A stretch of DNA of 64,000 bases from Thermalbibacter longus (GCF_023806485.1 NZ_JAMSLR010000008.1:62001-126000), one strand, 5' to 3'. Numbered from the stretch's first letter, positions 1 through 6,649 are shown. Numbers and translations: made by a program. The notes: generated by a model not told the origin, from the letters alone.

Positions 1-57
1 TCCGTCATGGCCGGTCTTGGAAGCGTGTCCTTCAGCGCCAGCCGGCCTAGCAGCATG

Positions 58-85
58 ACGACAGCCCGCCGAAGCGGGCTGTCGT
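58..85. terminator. 12-bp perfect hairpin, possible bidirectional terminator
   Basis: The arms at 58-69 and 74-85 are perfectly complementary around a CGAA tetraloop. It lies about 50 bases beyond the stop of the minus-strand gene at 135-344. No strong T-run follows on either strand, so terminator function is inferred from position and stem strength. Confidence 0.5.
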
Positions 86-134
86 GACAACAGGACAGGG
101 CTACTGCGTCACGCCGAGAGAACAGGCGGCGTCT

Positions 135-344
135 CTAGATCGCTTGCGGCTGATACAGCCGGCGGCGAAGCGCCTTCGTGTCAAGCTCCAGCCGATCAGC
201 CAGGGCAAAGGCCGTCTCATACGCCTTGGTCGCCAGGGTATAGGCGGCGTATAGCTCTTCGTCATACTCCGGTGAGCACTCGGTAGCGCCGATCAGGTCA
301 TGCAGCGTCTGCAACAGCCGGTAAGCGTCTTCGTGAGTCATCAT
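135..344 (-). CDS. Small hypothetical protein of the mobile element (69 aa)
   Basis: The start is set at the ATG whose upstream AGAAAGGA lies five bases away; a longer in-frame version from 383 lacks such a site. The protein is acidic and predicted helical (MMTHEDAYRLLQTLHDLIG... ending in a basic KALRRRLYQPQAI tail). No family is recognised. It is the only gene of the element other than the integrase on the minus strand, and it is separated from the rest by the repeat region. A small regulator is possible but nothing in the sequence proves it. Confidence 0.5.
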   Translation of the reverse strand: MMTHEDAYRLLQTLHDLIGATECSPEYDEELYAAYTLATKAYETAFALADRLELDTKALRRRLYQPQAI

Positions 345-807
345 GCATCCTTTCTGATGCCTCAGGCCCTGTCCTGTCGTCATGAGGAAGTGTACCAGAG
401 AACCTTCTGGATGTCAAGAGTCTTTTTCGAGTACTTGTAGTGTGTAGACAACATTATCATCTTTACTGTAGTCAACAGTCACAGAAGAAGTCATCTTAGC
501 GATGAAGACAGCCAGTATTCTGTTGTCAGATCGTGACAGTGAAGTTGTCTATCGGATGGACAGCCGCTGTCTGGCTGTGCTGTCCAAGGCAAAAAACGCC
601 ATTTTCAAACCTGGGTTTTCCCATGCAGACGCGGAAAACGCGAAAAAAAACTAATCGAGTCGAATTCGTGGGAATTTAGCTCAGAAGCTAAAAATCCTGA
701 AAATTTCGTCGGGAAAGCTTCTGAGGGCCGCAGGTCACGAGCCTGCCGTCATCGGCTGAAGTTTTGACCTACTCTCCCCAGTCAAGCAGCCTAAGACGAA
801 TTCGGAC

Positions 808-941
808 ATTCGGCCAGATTTCGGCCATCGGCTATGTGGCCGAAATCCACCTCGCAGAACCCGCGTACAGACGCGGAATCTTAAGATTCCGGCCATTCGG
901 CCACTTCGGCTTAAGAAGATACAAGCTGTAAATGGCCGAAA
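808..941. repeat. Cluster of ATTCGGCCA-type boxes on both strands (iteron-like)
   Basis: Boxes are at 808-816, 819-827 and 895-903 on the plus strand and at 837-845 and 933-941 on the minus strand, with a variant ATTCCGGCCA at 886-895. Boxes 818-827 and 837-846 form a perfect 10-bp inverted repeat around a 9-base loop. Short boxes in mixed orientation within about 130 bases are typical of replication initiator or repressor binding sites; which of the two cannot be decided here. Confidence 0.55.
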
Positions 942-948
942 AGATTTA

Positions 949-1001
949 CTCGGTGAATCGGCGCTGTCATCGTGAGGCTTCACGTCATCCGATTCACCGA
1001 G
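949..1001. repeat. 13-bp perfect inverted repeat with nested hairpin
   Basis: CTCGGTGAATCGG at 949-961 is perfectly complementary to 989-1001. Within the 27-base interval a second stem, CGTGA at 971-975 with TCACG at 980-984, can form. It directly follows the ATTCGGCCA box cluster. Its role is unknown; an origin or recombination structure is possible. Confidence 0.6.
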
Positions 1002-1195
1002 GCGAAGAAGTCTCTTGACTTGAGTCTAGCTTGATTAGTTGGACAGGGCTTGGTGATAGCAGGAGACTTCAGTCAAGTATGTTATCCCTGTCAGAGAAGA
1101 TAGCTACACGATTAGCGACTAGACAAGGCTGTGTCTAGTTGAAGACTAAGACCAAGATAGAAGACCTGTCAGAATAGCCAAGAGGACAACGTTTA

Positions 1196-1492
1196 CCGGC
1201 GTCGCTAGTTAAATTAAGCGACGCCGGCTTAGTCCAGAGACGAAGCCTTCGAGAAGACAGCCGAAGGAATCCTGAGGCTTCGATACCGGTGTCGCTGTCA
1301 TAATCTAGCGACACCGGGCTTCTTCCTGAGACGGCGAAGCGATAGAGACAGCCGCTGTCCTGAAGCCTGAGGCCTCGATGCCGGCGTCGCGAATCTCATA
1401 CAGCGACGCCGGGCTTCATCCGGAGAAGACGACCACAGGAAGAAGCCGGATGCCGGCGTCTGTCATCCTGAGAATCCGCGTCTTGACGCGGA
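1196..1492. repeat. Tandem ~90-bp repeats, each headed by a hairpin
   Basis: Three perfect stem-loops recur at about 90-95 base intervals: 1196-1206 with 1217-1227, 1286-1296 with 1307-1317, and 1381-1390 with 1403-1412. Loops are 10, 10 and 12 bases and differ in sequence. The first two stems differ at one position, CCGGCGTCGCT versus CCGGTGTCGCT, and the partner strand carries the matching change. The sequence after each stem is also related (GGGCTT..., GAGACGGCGAAG..., CCTGAGGC...TCGAT). A fourth partial unit begins at 1452, and a different 8-bp hairpin (1475-1482 with 1485-1492) ends the array beside promoter 1. Confidence 0.7.
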
Positions 1493-1499
1493 AGAAGCC

Positions 1500-1528
1500 T
1501 TGGGACGGCAAAAATTGTGGTATATATT
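1500..1528 (+). promoter_or_regulatory. Tandem promoter 1 of 5
   Basis: The -35 TTGGGA is at 1500-1505 and the -10 TATATT at 1523-1528, with 17 bases between. The spacer contains CAAAAATT and the -10 is followed by AGAGGGGTC, both shared with promoters 2 and 3. The -35 lies 7 bases after an 8-bp hairpin. Confidence 0.75.
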
Positions 1529-1671
1529 AGAGGGGTCTCTTCCCGCCGGCATCCGGAAGACAGCCGCTGTCCTGACAGGCTGAGGCTGTAGCTGCGTCCT
1601 GACGCGGTTTCTGACCGGACATCTTGGCGCTGGCAACAGACCTGTTATCCAATAGGACTAGGCCGGCGACG

Positions 1672-1700
1672 TTGGGAGCGCAAAAATTGCGGTATATATT
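1672..1700 (+). promoter_or_regulatory. Tandem promoter 2 of 5
   Basis: The -35 TTGGGA is at 1672-1677 and the -10 TATATT at 1695-1700, with 17 bases between. Spacer and downstream bases match promoter 1. About 20 bases downstream a GC-rich hairpin (CTACGTCGCC with GGCGGCGTAG, one G-T pair) could shape the 5' end of the transcript. Confidence 0.75.
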
Positions 1701-1831
1701 AGAGGGGTCGTTTTCTATCCCCTACGTCGCCTCGGCGGCGTAGTCAACGCCGGCGTCTTCCCCCTGTCGCCTGCTCGGCCAGAGCGCCTGTCAGCCCTCG
1801 AACACTTCCGCATGACGACGCGGGAAAACGC

Positions 1832-1860
1832 TTGGGAACCCAAAAATTCCGGTATATATT
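1832..1860 (+). promoter_or_regulatory. Tandem promoter 3 of 5
   Basis: The -35 TTGGGA is at 1832-1837 and the -10 TATATT at 1855-1860, with 17 bases between. Spacer CAAAAATT and downstream AGAGGGGTCT are the same as in promoters 1 and 2. Confidence 0.75.
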
Positions 1861-1940
1861 AGAGGGGTCTTTTCCTGCAGCCCTCCCGTGGCCGAGCTTG
1901 ACCGCCTGTCCACCTTGCCCATCCCGACGCTGAAGCCGGC

Positions 1941-1969
1941 GTGGGAGGGAATTATTTCCGGTATAGAGT
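1941..1969 (+). promoter_or_regulatory. Tandem promoter 4 of 5
   Basis: The -35 is GTGGGA at 1941-1946 and the -10 TAGAGT at 1964-1969, with 17 bases between. The spacer ends in AATTATTTCCGG, a variant shared with promoter 5, and AGAGGGGTCT-like sequence follows. It is weaker by consensus than promoters 1-3. Confidence 0.65.
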
Positions 1970-2059
1970 AGAGGGGTCTTCATCCCGAAACCTCGCCTGA
2001 GGCTACGCATCCTGCTACAGCCGCTGTCCAGATTTCCGCGTCTGCACGCGAAAGAAGCC

Positions 2060-2088
2060 TTGGGCATGAATTATTTCCGGTATAGAGT
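2060..2088 (+). promoter_or_regulatory. Tandem promoter 5 of 5, nearest the HTH gene
   Basis: The -35 TTGGGC is at 2060-2065 and the -10 TAGAGT at 2083-2088, with 17 bases between. The 14 bases up to the -35 (GAAGAAGCCTTGGG-like) repeat those before promoter 1. A transcript from here would run about 140 bases before the ATG at 2235. Confidence 0.65.
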
Positions 2089-2234
2089 AGAGGCCCCTTT
2101 TCCTTAGCGAGAGAAGATAGCTCCTTGTAGGACGGTGGCTGGCGTCCACCATCAGGGGCAGCCGTCACTGACAGGACGGCGGCTGCCTCGCTTTTTTCCC
2201 CTGACGTTGCCTAGGTAGCGACTTAGGAGGCACG

Positions 2235-2465
2235 ATGAAGACAATTACCATCCCTGACCGGATCGAGTACAGCATCACCGATGCAGCCCTGCTACTGGGC
2301 GTCAGCGCCGATACCCTTCGGCGTCTGGAGCGCCAGCACAAGATCAAGCCGGCGGTCAGACGCAGAGGACAGCGGCGGTATACCACGGCTGACATCGCGC
2401 TGATCGACCTGTACCGCGAAGGCGTCATCCCCGCCTTCGCTGACGATCCCGAGGCATGGGAGTAA
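2235..2465 (+). CDS. Small MerR/excisionase-type HTH protein (76 aa)
   Basis: A strong AGGAGG at 2225-2230 sets the ATG. Residues 12-55 read as a MerR-like winged helix: YSITDAALLLGVSADTLRRLERQ, then a wing with RRRGQRRYTTADI. The length fits stand-alone excisionase or DNA-binding domains of mobile elements and not full MerR regulators. It is the first gene after the five tandem promoters and may be expressed from them. It could repress those promoters, act as excisionase for the integrase, or both; the sequence cannot decide. Confidence 0.75.
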   Translation: MKTITIPDRIEYSITDAALLLGVSADTLRRLERQHKIKPAVRRRGQRRYTTADIALIDLYREGVIPAFADDPEAWE

Positions 2466-2538
2466 TCCCCTGGGCATCTGTCAGCCCGTCCCTCTTCTTC
2501 CTCGGGCTATCGGCGGCTGACTCCCGCCGGTAGCCGCC

Positions 2539-2932
2539 GGTGTCAGCACGGGGCTGACACCTTGTGGAGTAGGCACCAGCATGGGGCTGGTGCCGTAGTG
2601 CGTGAGGAAGCGGCGGTAACTGCCGTCGCTCACCTGCTAGCGAGCCGGGCTAGGCCGGCTCAGCCATCTTCAGCTTGGCGAAGCCAGTTCTACGCCGGCT
2701 GGCTTCGCTGTCGCCGAAGGGAAGCCGGTCTCGCCCTGGCCGGCTTCCCAGTCGCCGTGCTTGCGCCGTGCTCGGCGGCTGACGAACCACGGGGCACTAC
2801 TCCCGAAATCGGCGGCAGCCGGCTGACTCCCGGCTGCCGTCGCCTTCGCTGGCGAAGCATCGCGGCGACTTCGCCAGGCCGAGCCGGTGCTGAGCCACTC
2901 GGCTGCGGATCGAGCCGGCGCTGAGCCACTCG
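2539..2932. repeat. Array of six hairpins plus a 21-bp direct repeat upstream of the capsid gene
   Basis: Perfect stems occur at 2539-2547/2553-2561, 2572-2580/2586-2594, 2678-2687/2699-2708, 2719-2728/2740-2749, 2813-2822/2830-2839 and 2849-2857/2869-2877. Stem sequences differ, but three have exactly 11-base loops and the first two have 5-base loops. A 21-bp direct repeat with one mismatch follows at 2881-2901 and 2912-2932. The stretch 2466-3060 has no convincing gene. The shared geometry with unrelated stem sequence suggests selection for structure. Confidence 0.6.
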
Positions 2933-3060
2933 TACACGCCGTGTCAGACCGACGGCAGACGCCAGCAGGCACGCGGGCCACCTGACCTGGCGGCCTCAGC
3001 CGCTGTCTGACCCTCGCCGTGTCGGTCTCTCGTAAAGTCACAGACGGAAGGACACGCAAG

Positions 3061-4263
3061 ATGAACCTGCTGGAGCGACGCCAGCAGCTTTACGCAGACA
3101 TGAAGGCGCTGCTGGATCGGGCTGAAGCCCGAGAAGACCGCAGCCTGACCGGCGACGAGTACGCGCTGTACAAGCGGCTTGAAGCCGAATTCGACCAGTT
3201 GACCGAGCAGATGCAGGACAGCCGCAGTCAGCCGGTGACGCTTGACCCGATCCTCCAGGCGATGTTTAACCGCCAGCCTGGCGGTGACAGCCGGGGCTTC
3301 CTGACGGCAGAGCAGCGGATGCAGCCGTCGCCGTCGGGGCTGTCCCTGGCCAAGGCGCTGCGCGGCATGGTCACCGGCGACTGGCGACACGCCGAGGCCG
3401 AGCAGCGGGCACTCGGCATCGGTGCCAATGGCGCTGTCCTGGTGAACGATGTCCTGGCCGGCGAAGTCATCGACCTGGCGCGGGCTAAGTCTGGCGTCAT
3501 CGCCGCCGGCGCGCTGACCTATCCGATGGCGGCGGGCACGGTCAAGCTGCCGAAGCTGATCGCTGACCCGGCGGTGGCCTGGCGGCTGGAGCATGCGCAG
3601 ATCGCCGAGACGACGCCGAACTTCGCTGCCGTCACCTTGACGGCCAAGAGCCTGGCGGCGCTGGTCAAGATCAGCGTTGAACTGCTGCAGGACAGCCCGC
3701 TGACGGAGAACGCCGTCAGGACGGCGATTGCGCAGGCGATGGCGGCAGAGCTTGACCGGGCTGCGCTGCGCGGCAGCGGCACCGATCCCGAGCCTCGCGG
3801 CATCCGCAACGTCGCCGGCGTCAACCTGGTTGACCTGGGTGCCAACGGCAGCGCGCTGACCAGCTATGACCCGATCATCGACGCCGTGACCGCCATCCGC
3901 AGCGACAACCGCGAGCCGAAGGCGTACATCCTGTCGCCGCGTGAGCAGGGCACGCTCTCGAAGTTTAAGGACAGCGCCGGCAACTACCTGACGGTGCCTG
4001 ACGTGGTGGCGACGCTGCGCCAGGTGGCGACCTCGGCGGTGGAGACTACCGAGCCGGCAGGCACGGCGGGCAACGTGGGCGCGACGATCTACGTCGGTGA
4101 CTTCAGCCACTGCATCATCGGAATCCGGCAGGAGCTGACCCTGGTACCGCTGCGGGAGCGGTTCGCGGACTACGGCGAGGTGGGCATCCTGGCCATCCTG
4201 CGGGCTGATGTCGCCGTGACCGATCCCAACGCCTTCGCCCTGGTCACGCCGGTGATCCCGTAG
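3061..4263 (+). CDS. HK97-fold phage major capsid protein (400 aa)
   Basis: The start is the ATG preceded by GGAAGGA at 3046-3052; an upstream in-frame GTG at 3019 lacks a site. The N-terminal 60 residues are a charged helical segment (MNLLERRQQLYADMKALLDRAEARED...) like the delta/scaffold region of HK97 capsids. The rest is typical of the family: GANGAVLVNDVLAGEVIDLARAKSGV, VKISVELLQDSP, an AAELDRAALRGSGTDPEPRGI stretch, and a C-terminal DYGEVGILAILRADVAVTDP. Normally the delta region is removed by a prohead protease encoded next door; none is present, nor portal or terminase. The product may form an empty or satellite shell or serve as a decoy for a helper phage. Confidence 0.88.
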   Translation: MNLLERRQQLYADMKALLDRAEAREDRSLTGDEYALYKRLEAEFDQLTEQMQDSRSQPVTLDPILQAMFNRQPGGDSRGFLTAEQRMQPSPSGLSLAKALRGMVTGDWRHAEAEQRALGIGANGAVLVNDVLAGEVIDLARAKSGVIAAGALTYPMAAGTVKLPKLIADPAVAWRLEHAQIAETTPNFAAVTLTAKSLAALVKISVELLQDSPLTENAVRTAIAQAMAAELDRAALRGSGTDPEPRGIRNVAGVNLVDLGANGSALTSYDPIIDAVTAIRSDNREPKAYILSPREQGTLSKFKDSAGNYLTVPDVVATLRQVATSAVETTEPAGTAGNVGATIYVGDFSHCIIGIRQELTLVPLRERFADYGEVGILAILRADVAVTDPNAFALVTPVIP

Positions 4264-4285
4264 CCTGACGGCAGCCTTCAGGCAG

Positions 4286-4315
4286 GAGACGGCAGGGCTT
4301 CGGCCCTGTCGTCTC
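4286..4315 (+). terminator. Hairpin terminator after the capsid gene
   Basis: A 13-bp stem (4286-4298 with 4303-4315, one G-T pair) is capped by a TTCG tetraloop, 23 bases after the capsid stop, and is followed by TCTTC. Confidence 0.7.
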
Positions 4316-4361
4316 TCTTCGGCCCAGAATCTGCGTGAGCGCAAGAGAAGGAGTGTTCACG

Positions 4362-4580
4362 GTGCAGCAGGAGTACATGACGACAGGTGAGGCCGCGCTC
4401 ATCCTTGGCATCTCCGGCCCACGGGTACGGCAACTGTGTGACGACGGCAGGCTTGAGCATCTCGACACGCCGCTAGGCCGCCTGGTACGACGCGAGAGCG
4501 TGCTTCGGCTGGCGGCGGAGCGGCAGCGTGATCCCGCTGTCCAACGCTGGGAGCGGCGCAAGCGGCGCTTCTCCCGCTGA
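4362..4580 (+). CDS. Small HTH DNA-binding protein (72 aa)
   Basis: The GTG at 4362 has AAGGAG at 4348-4353 with eight bases between, which favours it over the earlier in-frame ATG at 4335. Residues 6-50 form an excisionase/MerR-type helix-turn-helix (MTTGEAALILGISGPRVRQLCDDGRL followed by LVRRESVLRLA). The C-terminus is very basic (RWERRKRRFSR). It is the second such protein in the element. The duplicated 25-base sites just downstream (4618 and 4698) are candidate operators for it. Confidence 0.7.
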   Translation: MQQEYMTTGEAALILGISGPRVRQLCDDGRLEHLDTPLGRLVRRESVLRLAAERQRDPAVQRWERRKRRFSR

Positions 4581-4603
4581 GCCCCCTGTCAGACTTCGCT
4601 TCT

Positions 4604-4722
4604 AAGGGTCAGAAATCGGCTAGGGTAGCCCGTTTCTGACCCTTTCCCATGACACAGGTATCTCGATACCTGAGGACGCAGTACGGCACCGGTTTCTGGC
4701 TACGGTAGGTCGTTTTTGAACC
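4604..4722. promoter_or_regulatory. 12-bp inverted repeat and duplicated ~25-bp motif
   Basis: AAGGGTCAGAAA at 4604-4615 is perfectly complementary to 4633-4644. The loop-proximal half and right arm (4618-4642, GGCTAGGGTAGCCCGTTTC...) are repeated imperfectly at 4698-4722 (GGCTACGGTAGGTCGTTTT...), 80 bases later. The site lies between the HTH gene and the next small genes. An operator pair, or a terminator plus operator, is likely. Confidence 0.5.
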
Positions 4723-4741
4723 GTGGAAGGCATGTCCTGAG

Positions 4742-4969
4742 ATGAAGCTGACCCGTCACGAGATGGAGACACACGCTTGGCTTAACGCGGCTGAGGAGCA
4801 CGCCGAAGTCTTCACCGAGATTCCGGCGGATATCCGCTACTGGCGTCGCATCGCGCAGACTGACCCTGCTGTCAAGGTCAGCGAGACAGCCTACGGCATC
4901 CGCGTGAGCTTGCCGAAGGCCAGGCTGAAGGTGAGCTACCGGTCACGGCGAACACGGAAGGGAAGCTAG
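4742..4969 (+). CDS. Hypothetical small protein of the mobile element (75 aa)
   Basis: The ORF starts with MKLTRHEMETHAWLNAAEEHAEVF and ends very basic (YRSRRTRKGS). No known family is recognised. It is followed at two bases by the next gene in the same direction, which supports a real operon of three small genes (4742-5602) leading to the ATPase. A Shine-Dalgarno site is not obvious before the ATG; the duplicated motif upstream may contain the promoter. Confidence 0.5.
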   Translation: MKLTRHEMETHAWLNAAEEHAEVFTEIPADIRYWRRIAQTDPAVKVSETAYGIRVSLPKARLKVSYRSRRTRKGS

Positions 4970-4971
4970 GC

Positions 4972-5271
4972 ATGGCGGTCTTCTACCTCTGGGCAAGCGA
5001 TGAGCAAGGGCAACCGCTGCGCGTCGGCATCATCCTGGCAGACACCCTCAGCCAGGCTGAAGAGGTCGCGGTCAACCTGGCCAACGGCCAGGAGACGACG
5101 CCGGAGAACGTCACCGCCCTGATTGCCGAGAACTACCAAGACTACTTCGGCGTGGAGCCTGTCGTCATCACCGACCATGAAGGCACCGGGCTGTCCATCG
5201 TCACGCCGAAGACGAGCCTGCCGGCAGTGCTTGCGGCGCTGGAAGGAGAGCCTGACGATGCCATCCACTGA
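4972..5271 (+). CDS. Hypothetical small protein of the mobile element (99 aa)
   Basis: An AAGGGAAG site lies just before the ATG. The protein begins with a hydrophobic strand (MAVFYLWASDEQGQPLRVGII) and is acidic overall, with no signal peptide or membrane segment. It starts two bases after the stop of the preceding gene and overlaps the following one by 14 bases, which suggests translational coupling. Family not recognised. Confidence 0.55.
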   Translation: MAVFYLWASDEQGQPLRVGIILADTLSQAEEVAVNLANGQETTPENVTALIAENYQDYFGVEPVVITDHEGTGLSIVTPKTSLPAVLAALEGEPDDAIH

Positions 5272-5602
5272 CGGCTACGAGACGACCATAGCCTCAGCTT
5301 TCCTGAAGGCGCTAGAGGACGCGCAGCAGTCTAACCAGGCCGATGCCAGCAAGTACGCTGCGGGCTTCCTGGCAGGCTTCCGGCAGGCCCGCGCTGCCGT
5401 CCAGCGGGCTGAAGCCCTCGGCATCCCGCTGGCCGAAGTCGTCACGACCTTGCGCCAGCATGAAGCGCGGCTGATCCCCTGGCGGAACGCCGCCTGTCAG
5501 GAGCCACCGCCTGAACTGCGCAAGTGGCAGGCGCGCTCTCCCGCGAAGCAGCGGCACAGTCAGCAGCGGCTCGAAGCCTTTATCCGCCGTCGTCAGTCAT
5601 AA
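5258..5602 (+). CDS. Hypothetical small helical protein of the mobile element (114 aa)
   Basis: The ATG at 5258 sits inside the end of the preceding gene and has GGAGAG about nine bases upstream; an in-frame extension to 5123 overlaps that gene almost entirely and is rejected. The sequence is predicted helical (IASAFLKALEDAQQSNQADASKYAAGFLAGFRQARAAV...) with an Arg/Lys-rich C-terminus (FIRRRQS). No family is recognised. It precedes the ATPase by 48 bases and may be its accessory protein (inference from position only). Confidence 0.55.
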   Translation: MPSTDGYETTIASAFLKALEDAQQSNQADASKYAAGFLAGFRQARAAVQRAEALGIPLAEVVTTLRQHEARLIPWRNAACQEPPPELRKWQARSPAKQRHSQQRLEAFIRRRQS

Positions 5603-5650
5603 GCACAGTAGCGGGCTGAGGTAGTCCGGCCCGCCAGAGAGGGTATATCG

Positions 5651-6637
5651 ATGGGTTTCGTGTTTGAACAGGCAGGAGACATGACAGAGGCGTCAGCGAT
5701 GCAGTGGCTGATCGAGGGCATCCTGCCGGAGCGCGGGCTTGCCATGCTCTTTGGACGCGGCGGCTCGCTTAAGAGTAGCGTCAGCCTGGACATGATGCTG
5801 CATCTGGCTTACGGGCTACCGTGGCACGGACACGCGGTGAAGCCGGTAGCCGGCCTCTTCATCGCGGCAGAGAAGCCCGACCTGACACGACAACGCAGCG
5901 TCGTCTGGCTGGCCGAGCATGGGCTGAAGCCGTCGCCGCAGGCACGCATCCTCGCGACTGCGCCGAATTTCCGAGATCAGAAGACCGTAGAGACCTTGGT
6001 ACACGAGATGCGGCAGGCTCGCCTGTCGGTAGGCTTCATCGTGGTGGATAGCCTGTCAGCAACCTGGGGAGCCGGCCAACAAGACGGCGAGATGAGCAAC
6101 CCGACGGAAGCCTACCGCTATTTCGACGGCATCAAGCGGCTGTCCGACGCCTTCGGCGCGTCGGTCTTGGTGATTCACCATGAGAACAAGCAGGGCAAGA
6201 TGCGCGACGCTGAAGCCTTCCGCGACATCGTAGACACGCAGATAAGGGCGACTTATCTAACTAAGTCGGGCATGCTGCGACTCGAATGCACGAAGCAGAA
6301 TGCAGCGCCGCTGTTTCAGCCGGTGACGCTGGCGGTCACGACGGCGACGGCTTCGGTAGGCCGTCAGCACTTCACGGCCCCTGTCCTGTCGAATGGCGCT
6401 GCCAAGTCGACGCCGGCGACTGACGACATGCAAGTGCTGCGCCTGATTGCTAAGGCTGGCGGCCAAATGACGACAACAGAAGTCAGTAGAAAGCTGGGCT
6501 GGTCGGACAGGACAGGCCGCCGTCGTGTAAGGCGCTTGCTTGATAACGGCTGGCTACGTGCCGAAGGCGTCACACGTGACCGCTTCCTGTCGCTAACGCC
6601 GGAAGGCTGGCGACTGGTCAGCGCGAAAGCTGAATAG
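5651..6637 (+). CDS. RepA-like AAA (RecA-fold) ATPase with C-terminal winged helix (328 aa)
   Basis: A RecA-fold helicase/ATPase of the AAA_25 / RepA group found in phages and plasmids. Walker A reads GRGGSLKSS (residues about 35-43; the position usually held by Gly is Leu), Walker B is VGFIVVDSLSA, and a sensor-like VLVIHHENK follows. After about residue 250 a winged helix appears (QVLRLIAKAGGQMTTTEVSRKLGWSDRTGRRRVRRLL). The family usually unwinds DNA at a plasmid or phage origin, so it is the best replication-protein candidate here. It closes the plus-strand operon and ends at a strong intrinsic terminator. GAGAGGG precedes the ATG. Confidence 0.8.
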   Translation: MGFVFEQAGDMTEASAMQWLIEGILPERGLAMLFGRGGSLKSSVSLDMMLHLAYGLPWHGHAVKPVAGLFIAAEKPDLTRQRSVVWLAEHGLKPSPQARILATAPNFRDQKTVETLVHEMRQARLSVGFIVVDSLSATWGAGQQDGEMSNPTEAYRYFDGIKRLSDAFGASVLVIHHENKQGKMRDAEAFRDIVDTQIRATYLTKSGMLRLECTKQNAAPLFQPVTLAVTTATASVGRQHFTAPVLSNGAAKSTPATDDMQVLRLIAKAGGQMTTTEVSRKLGWSDRTGRRRVRRLLDNGWLRAEGVTRDRFLSLTPEGWRLVSAKAE

Positions 6638-6649
6638 CCCGAATCAGAA

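Larger units (their letters stand above)
559..1571. repeat. Palindrome GACAGCCGCTGTC, three exact copies
   Basis: The 13-base palindrome occurs exactly at 559-571, 1347-1359 and 1559-1571. Near copies lie at 2017-2028 and 2997-3007. Six-base arms around one central base are typical of a dimeric repressor operator. Two of the exact copies lie in or beside the tandem hairpin and promoter arrays, so an HTH protein of the element is a reasonable candidate ligand (inference). Confidence 0.6.
384..2234. other. 1.85-kb non-coding, repeat- and hairpin-rich region
   Basis: No ORF here has a convincing start site and protein-like composition. The first part (about 400-670) is visibly lower in GC than the rest. 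Several nested inverted repeats occur, for example GACAGGG at 1042-1048 with CCCTGTC at 1086-1092, and CTTGACT at 1014-1020 with AGTCAAG at 1071-1077. The region holds the box cluster, palindromes, tandem hairpins and five promoters listed separately. An origin of replication, an array of small RNA genes or a regulatory hub are all possible. Confidence 0.7.

Noticed and set aside
1-134. Search for the left attachment site near the window start
   Set aside because: No stretch matching tRNA-Phe or the region 7948-7990 was found, so no site is claimed.
735-983. Minus-strand ORF in the repeat region
   Set aside because: It covers the box cluster and a long inverted repeat, lacks a ribosome binding site and has low-complexity Arg/Ser-rich product.
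1500-2100. CRISPR-like array of repeats
   Set aside because: Repeats are imperfect, spaced 109-172 bases apart with unequal spacers, read as -35/-10 promoters, and no cas gene is present.
1744-2168. Two minus-strand ORFs over the promoter array
   Set aside because: Their internal similarity (LLYTGNN repeats) only reflects the repeated promoter DNA; no start sites.
2562-3059. ORFs on both strands between the HTH gene and the capsid gene
   Set aside because: They run through the hairpin array, are Arg/Ala/Gly-rich and have no ribosome binding sites.
2944-4344. 466-aa minus-strand ORF opposite the capsid gene
   Set aside because: Shadow of the capsid gene; the plus-strand frame has clear HK97 homology.
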